In this document: piece by piece, positions 1 through 10,895 of the stretch | Numbering within the stretch: position 1 is the stretch's first letter | Layout of the letters: every line of letters starts with the position of its first letter | Assembly: GCF_027887165.1 (NCBI RefSeq) | Contig: NC_077232.1 | Coordinates: 5,272,928 to 5,336,927 of the forward strand | DNA: 64,000 nt | Direction of reading: 5' to 3' | Source: Monodelphis domestica | Lineage: Eukaryota > Chordata > Mammalia > Didelphimorphia > Didelphidae | The notes under the pieces: generated by a model | The model's input: the letters and a program-made list of their open reading frames with translations, nothing else | Told to the model about the DNA's origin: nothing | Databases searched by the model: none | Translations under genes and position numbers: made by a program

Positions 1-52
1 CCGGCAGCCAGAACCAGAGACTTGGAGTCCGGATCCAGCCTCAGACATTGGC

Positions 53-110
53 TCACCGTGTGACCCTGCTTGCCTCAGTTTCCTCAGCTGTAAACTGAGC
101 TGAGAAGGAA
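53..110 (+). repeat. CORE-SINE/MIR fragment
   Basis: The segment reads GTGTGACCCT, then GCCTCAGTTTCCTC, then TGTAAA, the usual order in the core of MIR-type SINEs. It is short and diverged. Confidence 0.4.
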
Positions 111-559
111 AGGCGAGGGCTCCGGCATGGGGCCAACAAAGCCCCCAGCGGGGTGCCGGAGAGCGGACACCTGGGAGCACCGGCACACGGGGGCGCTTGT
201 CCATCTCCCCCACGGACGGGCACAAAGCCCTCTGCGGAAAAGGGGAGGCTGGCCTGGCTCCCCCCTCCAGCATGGCAGCGGGCCTGGGAGCCCCCAGCCC
301 TCTCTTGGGGGACTCATGAAGGTCCTGGGGGAGCAACAGGTGAGCCCCGGATGTTCCAGCTACAGGAGGGCCCCCCAACGCCCCAGGGAGACCCACGCAA
401 AGGCCAGGAGCGGCAGGCACTCGGCCCTCCCCTGCAAGACCCCCCCATAAAGGGCCGTCACAGGGAGCGCCCCCCCCCCCGCGGGTGGCGCGGCTGGGGG
501 GGCTGGAGTGATCACCCTTCCCGGCTCCGAGCCCCAAAGTCACAACTCCGCGAGAGGAC

Positions 560-1960
560 CGTCCTCGGGGTGCTGTGGCGGCGCCACAAGAGCACCACGA
601 AGGGGGTCGCCGGCCTCCGGCCAGCCCTGGCCTCTCCCAGCCCCAGGCCAGGCCCAGGGCCCTCCGCGCCAGCCGGCTCCGGGAGGCAGCCCGGCGGGGG
701 ACGCACCGGGCCGGCTGGAGTCCTCCACAGGTGGCAGCCCGCGGGCTGTGCGCCTTCCCAGTCACCCTTGCTGTGCTCCTCGGGGTGCGCCCCTGGCTCA
801 CAGCCCGTGCGGAGGGGAGAGGTCCCGCGGCGGCCTCCCGGGGCCAGAGTGGGGAGGAGGCCGGGACCTCCAGACAAAGGGCCCGGAAAGCCCCGCTCGG
901 GCACTGCGGGCGGGGGGCGGGCGCAGAGCGCGTGGGGGGGCCGAGTCTGCGTTCCCTGCCCCCCCCCGTCCCGTCTCCCCCCTTCCCCGCTAGAGCTCTG
1001 GGACCGGCCGCGAGCCAAGTCCCGGGCCGGGCTCCTGCCCCAAGTTGCCCGATCGCGCTGCCCCCCCGCCCCGGCTCCCTCTCCCGGCAGCAGGCCGACC
1101 GGCCGGCCGCGGAGCAGGTCCCAGCAAAGTTCTATTGTCTCGGGCGCCCGGCAGCCCTCCGCCCCAAAGTGACTGCGGGCCTCGGGGGACCCCCGAGGGA
1201 CCCGCCGCCCCCGGCCCCCGGCCGATTGCGCTGCCCAGCACCCCGGCCCCGCCGGCCAGGCCCCGGCCAGCTCGGTCCCCCGGAGACAAAGCACCCGGCG
1301 CTCACTCACCTCCCGCCCGAGCCCAGGGGCTGCACAGGGCCAGCAGCGTCAGCAGCACCTCCATGGTCCGGCCCCGGCCCGGCCCGGCCGCCTCACTCGG
1401 GCTCCATGCCGCGGCCCGCGGGGGCCCAGGTGTCCGCGCGTCCCCGGGCGGCCGGCCGGCTCCGGCCCCGGCTCTGGCTCCGGCCCCGGCTCTCGCGCCC
1501 GCGCCGGCTCCGACTCGTGCGCCCCGCGGCCCGAGCCCCCGTGGCAGCGCGGTTCCCCCGGCGTGCGCTCCTGGCGCCCCACGGCCCGCGCCCCCTGCTA
1601 GCTCCCCTCGCCCCCTCCCGGCGGGCCTCCCCCTCGCCTCCGCCAGCCCAGAGGGAGGAGGCTCCGGAGGAGGAGGGGCGGGGCGGGGGCCCAGGCAGCT
1701 CTCCGCCCCCCGGCGGCCGCGCCGACCCCGCCTCCTCGCCTGCCGGCCCCCAAGGTCCAGCCCGCTCTCCCGCGCCGCCAGCTGCCACCTGCCGGGCCTG
1801 CCACCCGCGTCCGGCCCTGCCTGCCCTCCCGGCTCTCGTCCCGGCTGCCTCCGGGACCTCTCCAGACGGATGGCCCGGAGCCACCCTCAACTCGACCGCT
1901 CCTAAGTTGGCCTCGGATCCAGCGTTCCCCCGCACCGCACCGCACCGGACCTCTCTGTCA
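560..1960 (-). promoter_or_regulatory. LRP5: CpG-island promoter around LRP5 exon 1
   Basis: Very GC- and CpG-rich DNA spans the exon 1 start codon and runs into the presumed first intron (positions below 1310). GC-box motifs (GGGGCGGGGCGGG) lie at about 1675-1688, upstream of the gene on the minus strand. No TATA box is evident. The transcription start cannot be fixed by eye; it probably lies between 1365 and 1700. The long open frames here on both strands are by-products of GC richness. Confidence 0.65.
1310..1364 (-). CDS. LRP5: LRP5 first coding exon (signal peptide), partial gene
   Basis: Read on the minus strand, an ATG at 1364 in a strong start context (A at -3, G at +4) opens 18 codons, MEVLLTLLALCSPWARAG, ending one base into the next codon at a consensus donor (G|GTGAGT, exon end 1310). 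This is a short hydrophobic signal peptide followed by a phase-1 intron. LRP5 is a single-pass Wnt co-receptor whose exon 1 carries little beyond the signal peptide; the human peptide as I recall it also has a Leu run followed by ALC. The identification leans on synteny: C11orf24 lies 33 kb away in divergent orientation, as in human. The signal peptide is shorter than in human. The extracellular propeller exons lie beyond the left end, so no domain can confirm the call. Another gene with a signal-peptide exon is possible. Confidence 0.62.
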
Positions 1961-2022
1961 AGCCGGCCCCAAACCCGGGAGCCAGCCTGGGGCCAAGGCG
2001 GGTCCGCTCGCGGGCTCTCTGG

Positions 2023-2996
2023 CTCTGCCTCTGTCTGTCTCTGTCTGTCTCTCTGTCTCTGTCTCTGTCTGTCTCTGTCTCTCTGTCTCTCTCTGTCTCT
2101 GTCTCTCTGTCTGTCTCTCTCTCTGTCTCCCTCTCTCGTCTCTGTCTCTCTGTCTGTCTCTCTCTGTCTCTACCTTTCTCTGTCTGTCTCTGTCTCTGTC
2201 TCTGTCTCCCTCTCTGTCTGTCTCTGTCTCCTCTGTCTCTGTCTCTCTCTGTCTCTTACCTTTCTCTGTCTCCCTCTCTCTGTCTCTGTCTCTCTGTCTG
2301 TCTCTCTCTGTCTCTACCTTTCTCTGTCTGACTCTGTCTCTCTCTCTGTCTGTCTCTCTGTCTCTCTTTCTCTGTCTCTCTCTGTCTGTCTCTGTCTCTG
2401 TCTCTCTGTCTCTGTCTCTCTGTCTCTGTCTCTGTCTGTCTCTGTCTCTGTCTCTCTGTCTCTGTCTCTGTCTGTCTCTGTTTCTCTCTCTGTCTCTCTG
2501 TCTCTCTCTGTCTCTGTCTCTCTGTCTGTCTCTCTCTCTGTCTCCCTCTCTCTGTCTCTGTCTCTCTGTCTGTCTCTCTCTGTCTCTACCTTTCTCTGTC
2601 TGTCTCTGTCTCTGTCTCTGTCTCTCTATCTGTCTGTCTCTGTCTCTCTGTCTCTGTCTCTCTCTGTCTCTACCTTTCTCTGTCTCCCTCTCTCTGTCTC
2701 TGTCTCTCTGTCTGTCTCTCTCTGTCTCTACCTTTCTCTGTCTGACTCTGTCTCTCTCTCTGTCTGTCTCTCTGTCTCTCTTTCTCTGTCTCTCTCTGTC
2801 TGTCTCTGTCTCTGTCTCTCTGTCCTCTGTCTCTCTGTCTCTGTCTCTGTCTGTCTCTGTCTCTGTCTCTCTGTCTCTGTCTCTGTCTGTCTCTGTTTCT
2901 CTCTCTGTCTCTCTGTCTCTCTCTGTCTCTGCCTATCTCATGTCTGTCTCTCTGTCTCTGTCTCTCTACCTCTCTCTCCGTCTCTGTTCCTTCCCT
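2023..2996 (+). repeat. (CTCTGT)n / (TC)n polypyrimidine satellite
   Basis: About 970 bp of nearly pure TCTG/TC repeats on the plus strand. A higher-order structure is visible: a block of roughly 270 bp that includes the rare words ACCTTTCTC, TGACTCTG and GTTTCTC occurs near 2244-2510 and again near 2658-2925, offset by about 414 bp. It begins about 0.66 kb upstream of the LRP5 start codon. The long Leu/Ser open frame through it is an artefact. Confidence 0.92.
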
Positions 2997-3234
2997 GTCA
3001 CCTAGGTGCAGACCCCCAACCCTCCCACCTGGTCTATTGGCCCCACTGCAGTGGGTCTCCCCACTTTAGCCCATCCTCCACTCAGCTGTGGCCTCCATCA
3101 ATGATCTTCCCCTTCCTGGCCGCCTTTCATCACTTCTCACCCCCTCCATCTGCCACCTCAGACAAGATCCAGGAGAGTTTGTTGCCCCCCCCCATCTGCC
3201 ATGCTTCCCCTCCTCAAGACTTCCTTGGCTATGG

Positions 3235-3350
3235 GGGCAGCTGGGTGGTTCAGTGGATGGAGCATTGGCCTGGAGACAGGAGGTCCTGGGTTCAAATCCC
3301 ACCCGGGACCCTTAGCTCTGTGACCCTCAGTCAGTCACCTGCTCTTAGTG
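3235..3350 (+). repeat. Marsupial tRNA-derived CORE-SINE, plus strand
   Basis: The head GGCAGCTGGGTGGTTCAGTGG (A-box-like) is followed by GGTCCTGGGTTCAAATCC (B box) and CTCTGTGACCCTCAGTCAGTCAC. This is the marsupial MAR1/WALLSI-type tRNA-related SINE; the tail is lost. Confidence 0.8.
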
Positions 3351-4556
3351 CCCCTCCGCCCAGAGTCTCCCCAGTGGGGCTCCTTGTCCTTCCTGTCTCT
3401 GGCCTGGCCCATTATTACCACCACCCCTGCTGTCTGCTCCGGCAGGCCTCCTACCTGGGGGAACCTGCCCCGGGGAAGACTGGAAGCTCCGTGGGCAGCT
3501 CATCCCCAGCTGAGTCCCAGGACCATGAGGGGCCTCAACACTCCAGTGGGTCCTGACCCATCAGGCAGCAGGCCAGCAACCCACATTAAGGGCTTAATTA
3601 CCAGCTGGGGGGAGGCTTCCGGGGCGCCTCCTGCCTGCCTCACAGGCCTCTTTAAGGCTTTTTCTCCACAGACATGGGGGGTCTGGAGAGGAGTCACCCT
3701 CACCCCGGAGGTCAACCCAGGAGGTCGTCAAGCAGCTGAGGCGGATCTGAACCCAAGGCCGGCTGGGCTGCCTCCGGGCAGCTGAAGTACTCGCCTGGGT
3801 CAGACATTTCCGCCTGTGCCCCCGACCTTTCTCCTCCCTCTGGCGGGCCTCTCCCTTCCAGTCAGACTGGCTTCCCCACTGCTGGGTCCAGGTGACGCTC
3901 CTCTCTCTGTGGGCCTCAGCAGGCAGCCCCAGAGTAGGCTCCCTCCTCTCCTCTCCTGTAGAATCTCTAGGGCCCCAGGGAAGGGCCCCTCCTCCAGGAA
4001 GCCTGCCTTGATTCCCTCCCCTGGAGAAATCATGGCACCTTTGGTGGCCTCCATTTTGTCTCTGCTCCTGCCCCCGCCCTGTAGAAGGCCCCACACTTCT
4101 CTCTGCATCTCCCCGTCCTGCTGCCGCCGCCGCTCGAAGGAGGCACTTTATAAGGGACTGATTCCAACAAAGAAAAAGCTCAAGAGGAGACGTGGAAAGA
4201 GAAGCCCCCTGGAAGGAGGCTGGGAGGCCAGGAACCAGGAGAAGGAGCAGAGAGTGACTCAGGGGCTTCACCCGGCACTGGGGAGGAGGGGGGGACCCCG
4301 GCAGAAACAGGAGCCCAGGAAGAAGGGCGGCAGCCTGAAGGGAAGGAGCACCCTCTGCTGCAGGGTGGCCGAGCAGCCGCGCCCAGGGGGCAGCCCACAG
4401 CATCTGGTGGAGCTGCGGAGAGGCAGCTGGGACCCAGGACAGGAGAGGGAGGATGGGAGGGTGAGGGCTTGCCAGGGAGGAGAGAAGGGCAGCACTGCCA
4501 CAGGACCCACAGGACCAGGGGACAGGCTGCCCAGCTCCTGCAGCGCCTATCAGTAA
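3351..4556. other. Intergenic, no gene recognised
   Basis: GC-rich intergenic DNA. At about 3960-4035 the words CTCCAGGAAGCCTGCCTTGATTCC resemble the 3' part of an L2/L3-type LINE. No exon with convincing splice sites was seen. Confidence 0.45.
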
Positions 4557-5419
4557 TGAACTGCCACAGACCCACCCTCCCTCCCTTTCTCTCCCTCCCT
4601 CCCTCCTTCTCTCCTCTCCCTCACTCTCTCCCTCCCTCCCTTCCTCTCTCCCTTTCTCCCTCCCTCCCTCCCTCCCTCTCTTCTTCTCTCCCTCCCTCCC
4701 TCCTCTCCCTCTCCCTCCCTCCTTCTCTCCCTTTCTCCCTTCTTCCTCCCTCCCTCCCTCCCTCCCTTCCTCTCTCCTTTTCTCCCTCCCTCCCTCCCTC
4801 CCTCTCTTTTTCTCTCCTCCCTCCCTCCCTTCCTCTCTCCCTCCCTCCCTTCCTCTCTCCCTCCCTCCCTTCCTCCCTCCCTCCCTTCCTTTTCTTCCTT
4901 CCTTCCTTCCTTCCTTCTTTCCTTCCTCACTCCCTCCCTTCCTCCCTCCCTCCCTCCCTCCCTCCCTCCCTCCCTCCCTCCCTTCCTCCCTCCCTTCCTC
5001 CCTCCCTCCCTCCCTCCCCCCTTCCTCCCTCCCTCCCTCCTTCTCTCCTCTCCTCCCTCTCTCCCTCCCTCCCTCTCTCCCTCCCTCCCTCCCTTCCTCC
5101 CTCCCTCCCTTCCTTTCTTCCTTCCTTCCTTCCTTTCTTACTTCCTTCCTTCTTTCCTTCCTCACTCCCTTCCTTCCTCCCTCCCTCCCTCCCTCCCTCC
5201 CTCCCCCCTTCCTCTCTCCCTCCCTCCCTCCTTCTCTCCTCTCCCTCCCTCTCTTCCTCCCTCCCTCTCTCCCTCCCTCCCTCCCTCCCCCCTTCCTCTC
5301 CTCCCTCCCTCTCCTCTCTCCTCCCTCCCTCCCTCCCTCTCCTCCCTCCCCCTCCCTCCTTCTCTCCCTCCCTTCCTCCCTCCCTCCCTCTCTCCCTCCC
5401 TCCCTCCCTCCCTCCCTCT
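4557..5419 (+). repeat. (CCCT)n / (CCTT)n polypyrimidine tract
   Basis: About 860 bp composed almost wholly of C and T on the plus strand, built from CCCT, CCTT and CTCTCC units. Open frames of Pro/Ser/Leu on one strand and Arg/Glu/Gly on the other arise from the simple repeat. Confidence 0.95.
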
Positions 5420-5647
5420 ATTCTGCATCTACCTGCTTCAGGCAGGGGTGGGTCTGTGTCTACAGCATCCTTGGGCAAATCCAGAATTTACAAGTCACCA
5501 ACCCAGGAAGTGCTTTCTGAGGTGATGGGATGGGAAGGCCTGTGGCTGGGTCTCAGGACCAGAATGGTGACTGATAAGGGCACTCGCTCTCCCCATGCAG
5601 GTAACCCTAACTCAATGAGCTGCCCACAGACTAAGTGGTTAAGTAGG

Positions 5648-5822
5648 GAGAGCTAAGTGGCCAGACCTGGAGACCGCAGGCCTTGGGTTCAAATCTGGCC
5701 TCGACTGTGTGACCCTGGGTAAGTCACTTCATCTCCATTACCTAACCCTTGCCACTCTTCTGCCTTGGAACCAATACATAGTGTTGAGTCTAAGACAGAA
5801 GGGAAGGGCTTAAAAAAAGAGG
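5648..5822 (+). repeat. Marsupial CORE-SINE, plus strand
   Basis: Contains CCTTGGGTTCAAATCTGG, TGTGTGACCCTGGGTAAGTCACTT, CTTCTGCCTTGGAACCAATAC and AAGACAGAAGGGAAGGG, then an A-rich end. This is a nearly full copy of the common SINE of this window. Confidence 0.85.
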
Positions 5823-5944
5823 TTCAATAATACAGCCAGCACAGGGCACGGATGGGCCTAGAACTTGTCTTCCAAGACAAAAGATAACCGGCCCGTTTTT
5901 TAAAATTCCAAATAATAGTTGGTGTTTATTTAAGAAAAAGCAGG

Positions 5945-6150
5945 TAAGGTCGGGACACAGACTAAAGGATCACCCCGTGCAATTATCAATAATCTGGAAA
6001 TAGGGCCGGACCAAGGACATGCATAAAACCCAGCAGAATCGCATGTTGGCTATGGGGGGCTGGGAGGGAGGGGAGAACATGAACCATGGAACCATGGGAA
6101 AAGATTCTAAATTAATTAATTAATTAAACAAATTTCAAAAACACTTTAAG
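5945..6150 (+). repeat. L1 3'-end fragment, plus strand
   Basis: Holds the words AAAACCCAGCAGAATCGC, TTGGCTATGGGGGGC and AACATGAACCATGGAACC, which also occur (sense or antisense) in other L1 3' ends of this window, for example near 15340 and 10180. It ends in an A/T-rich tail. Confidence 0.7.
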
Positions 6151-6171
6151 GATTACAATTTTGTTTCGAGG

Positions 6172-6312
6172 GACAGCAAGGTGGCTCAGTGGATAGAGGT
6201 CCTGGGTTCTAATCTGCCCTCATACACTTCCTGGCTGTGTGACCCTGACAAGTCATTTACCCCTACTGCCTAGCCCTTGCCACTACATCGTATTGATTCT
6301 AAGATGGAAGTG
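6172..6312 (+). repeat. Marsupial CORE-SINE, plus strand, diverged
   Basis: AGGTGGCTCAGTGGATAG, GGTCCTGGGTTCTAATC, CTGTGTGACCCTGACAAGTC and TGCCTAGCCCTTGCCACT are recognisable, with losses between the A and B boxes. Positions 6320-6480 after it look like an old L2/MIR remnant (AGAGGAAGAAACTGAGAC). Confidence 0.75.
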
Positions 6313-6585
6313 CTTTTGGTACATTATCTCACTGTCCAAATCTGTGTGGGAAATGCTGCCGGCCTCACTGGTGCCACTTCACAGAGGAAGAAACTGAGAC
6401 TTGTAGGTGTTAAACCACATGCCTGGAAGTCCTCCAGGTAGCCCGAGCCCAGGGTGGGATTTGAGTCCAGGCCTCCCATCCCCCATCCAGTGCTTTCTCC
6501 CACTTAGGGAGATGCAATCTTAAAGGGGAAAGCGTGTGTTATGGGAGTGTGGAAGGGCTCCTTTCGGTCTAAATGTCTGAAAATG

Positions 6586-6669
6586 TCAGGACTCCCTCCC
6601 TCTCCCCCTCTCCCTCTCTCAGTCTCTCCCTCCCTCCCTCTCTCTCTCTCTTTGTCTCTCTGTCTCTTC

Positions 6670-6727
<58 letters not shown>

Positions 6728-7001
6728 CCTTCCTCTCTCTGTCTCTCTCTTTCTCTCTTTCTCTCTCTCTCTTTCTCTGTCTCTGTCTCTTTCTCTCTCT
6801 CTGTGTCTCTCTGTGTCTCTCTTTCTTTCTCTCTTTCTCTTCCTCTCTCTCTCTCCCTTCCTCTCTCTCTGTCTCTCTCCCTCTCCCTCTCTGTCTCTCT
6901 CTTTCTTTCTCTCTCCCTCTCTGTCTCTCTCTTTCTTTCTCTCTCCCTCTCAGTCTCTCCTCCCTCCCTCTCTCTCTCTCTTTGTCTCTCTGTCTCTTCC
7001 T

Positions 7002-7067
<66 letters not shown>

Positions 7068-7089
7068 TCCCTCTCTCTCTCTCCCTTCC

Positions 7090-7129
<40 letters not shown>

Positions 7130-7325
7130 CCTCTCTCTCTCTGTCTCTCTCCCTCTCCCTCTCTGTCTCTCTCTTTCTTTCTCTCTCCCTCTCTGTCTCT
7201 CTCTCTCCCTTCCTCTCTCTCTCTCTTCCTCTCTCCCTTCCTCTCTCTCTGTCTGTCTGTCTCTCTGTCTGTCTGTCTCTCTCTCCCTCTCCCCCCCTTC
7301 CCCTTCTCTCTCCCCCTCTCTTTCC
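6586..7325 (+). repeat. (TC)n polypyrimidine tract
   Basis: About 740 bp of TC/CCCT/TCTG repeats with the pyrimidines on the plus strand, the third such tract within 5.3 kb. Confidence 0.95.
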
Positions 7326-7880
7326 TTTCACCAGTTTAGCATTAACAATGGGCCACAAGGAGGAAAGTCTGTTGACTGGGCCAGGGGAGGAGAAGGCCTT
7401 AAGTCTTTCCTTCTCCCCTGCTGGGCTGTTGTAGACAAAAACAACTGCCTCCTGGGCTAAATGGGTAAGAAGGACTTTTCTTTGCAGGGCACCTCCTGTT
7501 GGCGTCTGATAGTTGGGAATTCCCAGCATGACGCGGGGCCACTGGATTAGAGGACTGTGGTTGGACCCTGGAGACAGCCGACCCCTCAGGAACAGAGGAG
7601 GCTTCAGTCCTTGATCCGCGTCACCCGGACCAACCAAAGAGCCAGCGAAGGCCCCAGGGTCCTGTCACCCGGACTGGGAAGTTCCACAGACCGGGTGCCC
7701 GTCTGTCCTTCAGGCAGTCTAGGGCTATGGGACCGTCCTCTCCACGGAAGGAGCAAGAATCAGTCACAACCCAATTCAAGAGAGGACCCGGGTGTGCAGG
7801 GAGGGAGCCTGGCCGGGGAGCTGCTGGTTCTTGGCTGCTCAATCAATTCCGAGGCAAAAGCGCAGGAAGGGCTGGCCCAT
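7326..7880. other. Intergenic, nothing recognised
   Basis: Mixed-composition DNA without a convincing exon, repeat or RNA gene. Confidence 0.4.
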
Positions 7881-7975
7881 TAGGGATAAGTGACTTGCCC
7901 AGGGTCACCCAGCTGGAACCCGGGATCTCCATCTCCAGGCTTGGACCTTTATCCACTAAGCCGCCAAGACTGTCT
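7881..7975 (-). repeat. SINE fragment, minus strand
   Basis: AAGTGACTTGCCCAGGGTC, then ACCCAGCTGG and TTTATCCACTAAGCCGCC, is the reverse complement of the CORE-SINE core and head. Confidence 0.65.
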
Positions 7976-9160
7976 CCAGAAGGACCCCCTAGAGACGGCC
8001 GAGCTCAGTTCACGGGAATCTTCTCTAGTTGAACCCCTAATTCTAGAAGTGATGACATTCACAACAGGAGGCCAAGGCCGGACCACTGGGCAAGAGCCAA
8101 GGTGGACGGCTGCGTGCCAGGCCCTGGGCTCAGCCCTTGTACAGACCCTGCCCTCGGGGAGCTTCCACTCGAGGGGGGGGGGACACAGGAGAAGCAACCC
8201 AATTGGACCGGTAGTGAAGAAGCCCAGAACATCCGGGAAGCTGTGGCTGGTGGGCACTTCCTCCAAATGGGCGTTTGCTGGAGGAAGTGGGCAGTCAGAG
8301 CGGGGAGCCCCTGGAGCCCAGGCGGGCGGCCCTCGAGCACCAAGGAAGGACGAGGACTGTTTCGCCCTTTGACTTTGTACCGCCAGCCTCCAGAAGAGCA
8401 TCTGAGGCCTGGCTGTGGCGGACGCTTCTGGAGGATCCTTCCAAATGCCTGGCCAGTGTAGAAATGTTTCTCCCGGCCGAACCGAACTGCTGGTCACAAT
8501 TTGAGGGAAAACTCCAAGAAGCAACCTGGAAAAGGATTCCCCGTAAAAAGTCCTCCTGGCTGAGCGGAGTCACCCAATGGGAGAGAAGGGCCTGCGCTCT
8601 GCCCTGTCTGGGGCATATCCTGCCAGAGCTCCTTTCTCTGCTCTTTGTTGTGTCCCCAACTTAGACAAACGGCTTTTCTTGGCTAAGTGCTGTGTCGCCA
8701 TTTTGGAACTGGTACTTGGAGGGAAAATGGCTCTGTCTTTGGATATCGTTTGGGGTCCTCCTTCCCCCATGTAATGACAGGTGAGGTGATCCCATCTCGG
8801 AGCCATCCTGGTTGTAAGACCTTGGACAAGTCATTTTATCTCTCCACCTGCCCTTGAGAAGATGCCAACCTGCCTTGGCAGAGGAAATGTCCTCCCAAGG
8901 GAGTGCCCTAGACCAGGAAATCCCAACCCCAACCCTCTCTATCCCTTATTATTGTCACTGGACAAAGAAAATGACCACAGGAAGTCATGTCAGATGAAAG
9001 CCTCAGATCCCACTGGTTACCCAACCAGGTCCTTGTCCGAAGAAGCCAGGACTTAGATGTCAGAAAAGTCATGGGTTCGAGCACTTCCCAAGACCTAGTT
9101 TGAAACATCCAAGAAGTCTCTTATGTGGCACACAGGGTGGGGCTAGTGGGGAAGAGAGCC
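7976..9160. other. Intergenic, one short SINE fragment only
   Basis: No gene seen. A short SINE scrap (GACCTTGGACAAGTCATTTTATC) sits near 8818-8845. The rest is of unknown origin. Confidence 0.4.
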
Positions 9161-9164
9161 CTGA

Positions 9165-9305
9165 GTTTGGAGGCAGAATTTGGCTGGGCTTGGAGGGTGG
9201 GCTCTGCCCCAGGTCATCCTCAAGGCTCTCCCTGTATCACCAATATGTAAAATGAGGGGATTGGGCTAAATCAGGCCCCTCCCAACTTTAAGCCTTATGA
9301 TCTCA
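9165..9305 (+). repeat. CORE-SINE fragment, plus strand
   Basis: Ends with GTAAAATGAGGGGATTGGGCT and then CCCTCCCAACTTTAAGCC, the usual 3' region of a MIR-like marsupial SINE; the head is eroded. Confidence 0.6.
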
Positions 9306-9524
9306 AGATTTAGACCTCCCCTGCCCCTCGTAGCCCATGCTGAGGCCACCACCCCACATTCCCCAGTGCCCACTCTGTGCTTGGGAGCTAGGGCCAGAAG
9401 GGTTTCCAGTGGGGTGGGCAGCACTCCCTGGGGCTCAGGGACTCCTATCATCCTCCCTCCCAGCTCAAACTTTTTGGAGAAATGACAGGTAGTCCCATCC
9501 TTCCTTCCCCCCACTGCAATGTTT

Positions 9525-9692
9525 CAGGGAAGTGACTGTGGTACAATGAATAGGGATGGTTCTGGTGTTAGAGGATCTGGGTTCAAATTCTACCTCCACT
9601 TGACCTTGGGTCTGTTTTCTTCTCTGTAAAAGAACTGGACTCAATAGCCTCTGAGGTTCCTTTCAGCTCTATCTGTGGTCTTATGCATCTCT
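9525..9692 (+). repeat. CORE-SINE, plus strand, internally shortened
   Basis: GGATCTGGGTTCAAATTC (B box) is followed by TTGACCTTGGGTC, a shortened core, and GACTCAATAGCCTCTGAGG with TTTCAGCTCTAT at the 3' end. Confidence 0.7.
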
Positions 9693-10096
9693 CTTTTAGG
9701 CCCAGATTGCCAGCAAGAAGTGGAGAAATCTGGATTCTTTATATAGGACCGCAGCCAATAGAGATCATCTCTGCCATTGTCAGACCTCAGCCATGGGCAA
9801 GCTGGAGTGTCTCATCACATAGAGAACATCAGCCATAAGAATGGATTGGTGGACCTGAGGAAAGTGGAGCCTGAAGAAAAGGCAGGAGAGGCAGGACTCC
9901 CATCACTCCAGGCTGAAAGGCTCTCTATCAAGTAGAAGGGGGGACAGACTTCCAGTGGCTTTTTCCTTAACACTCTGACCCCCACCTCCTTCCTTATTCT
10001 GATGGACCTCCAAGCTTAGAAGGAGGAACAAAAGACCCAGGAGACAGAGAAGCTGGTTCACCTTGATGTCTCAGAAATTTGGGGAGGCAGGGAATT

Positions 10097-10675
10097 AATT
10101 CTTTTTTTTATTTATTTAATTAATTTAGAGTCTTTTTCCAGTTACATGATTCATGTTCTTTCCCTCCCCTTCTTCCCCCCCTCCCATAGCCAATGAGCAA
10201 TTCCACTGGGTTTACATGTATCATTGATCAAGACCCATTTTCATATTATTGATATTTGCATTGGGGTGATTGTTTAGAGTCTACATCCCCAATCATATCC
10301 CCATCGGCCCATGTGATTGAGCAGTTGTTTTTCTTCTGTGTTTCCACTCCCACAGTTCTTTCTCTGGATGTGGAGAGCATCTTTCTCCCAAGTCCCTCAG
10401 AATTGTCCTGGATCATTGCATTACTGCTCATAGCAAAGTCAGTTACATTCGATTGTGCTACAATGTATCCATCTCTGTGTACAATGTCCTCCTGGTTCTG
10501 CTCCTCTCACTCTGCATCACTTCCTGGAGGTCGTCCCAGTTCACATGGAGTCCCTCCACTTTATTATTCCTTTGGGCACAAGAGTATTCCATCACCAACA
10601 TATACCACAATTTGTTCAGCCATTCCCCAATTGAGGGACACCTCCTCATTTTCCAATTTTTTGTCACCACAAAGA
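10097..10675 (-). repeat. 5'-truncated L1, minus strand, with target-site duplication
   Basis: Antisense L1 3' end: a poly(T) start, CATGTTCTTTCCCTCCCC, TCCCATAGCCAATGAGC, then the conserved stretch matching reverse ORF2/3' end (CCTGGTTCTGCTCCTCTCAC, GTATTCCATCACCAACATAT). It is flanked by direct copies of GAGGCAGGGAATT at 10084-10096 and 10676-10688, a target-primed insertion signature. Confidence 0.85.
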
Positions 10676-10689
10676 GAGGCAGGGAATTC

Positions 10690-10895
10690 TTTTTTTTTTT
10701 TAACCCTTACCTTCTGTCTTGGAGTCAATACTGTGTATTGGCTCCAAGGCAGAAGAGTGGTAAGGGCTAGGCAATGGGGGTTAAGTGACTTGCCCAGGGT
10801 CACACAGCTGGGAAGTGTCTGAGGCCAGATTTGAACCCAGGACCTCCCCTCTCTAGGCCTGGCTCTCCATCCACTGAGCTACCCAGCTGCCCCCT
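10690..10895 (-). repeat. Marsupial CORE-SINE, minus strand, same target as the adjoining L1
   Basis: Poly(T), CCCTTACCTTCTGTCTTGG, GACTTGCCCAGGGTCACACA and ACCCAGCTGCCCC mark a full-length antisense SINE. Its target duplication GAGGCAGGGAATTC at 10676-10689 and 10896-10909 repeats the one used by the L1 to its left. Confidence 0.88.

Noticed and set aside
3235-3310. tRNA genes, suggested by A-box and B-box-like words here and in many similar places
   Set aside because: These are tRNA-derived SINE heads; no acceptor stem or anticodon-loop fold is complete.
575-3556. A 993-codon plus-strand open frame through the LRP5 island and the CTCTGT satellite
   Set aside because: GC-rich DNA without stops followed by a simple repeat; the product is a Pro/Arg-rich then Leu/Ser-rich string with no domain, and it opposes a real exon.
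3594-5165. Minus-strand frame rich in Arg/Glu/Gly
   Set aside because: Translation of a polypurine simple repeat.
4469-7434. Plus-strand Pro/Ser/Leu frames through the polypyrimidine tracts
   Set aside because: Simple-repeat translations with no protein-like composition.
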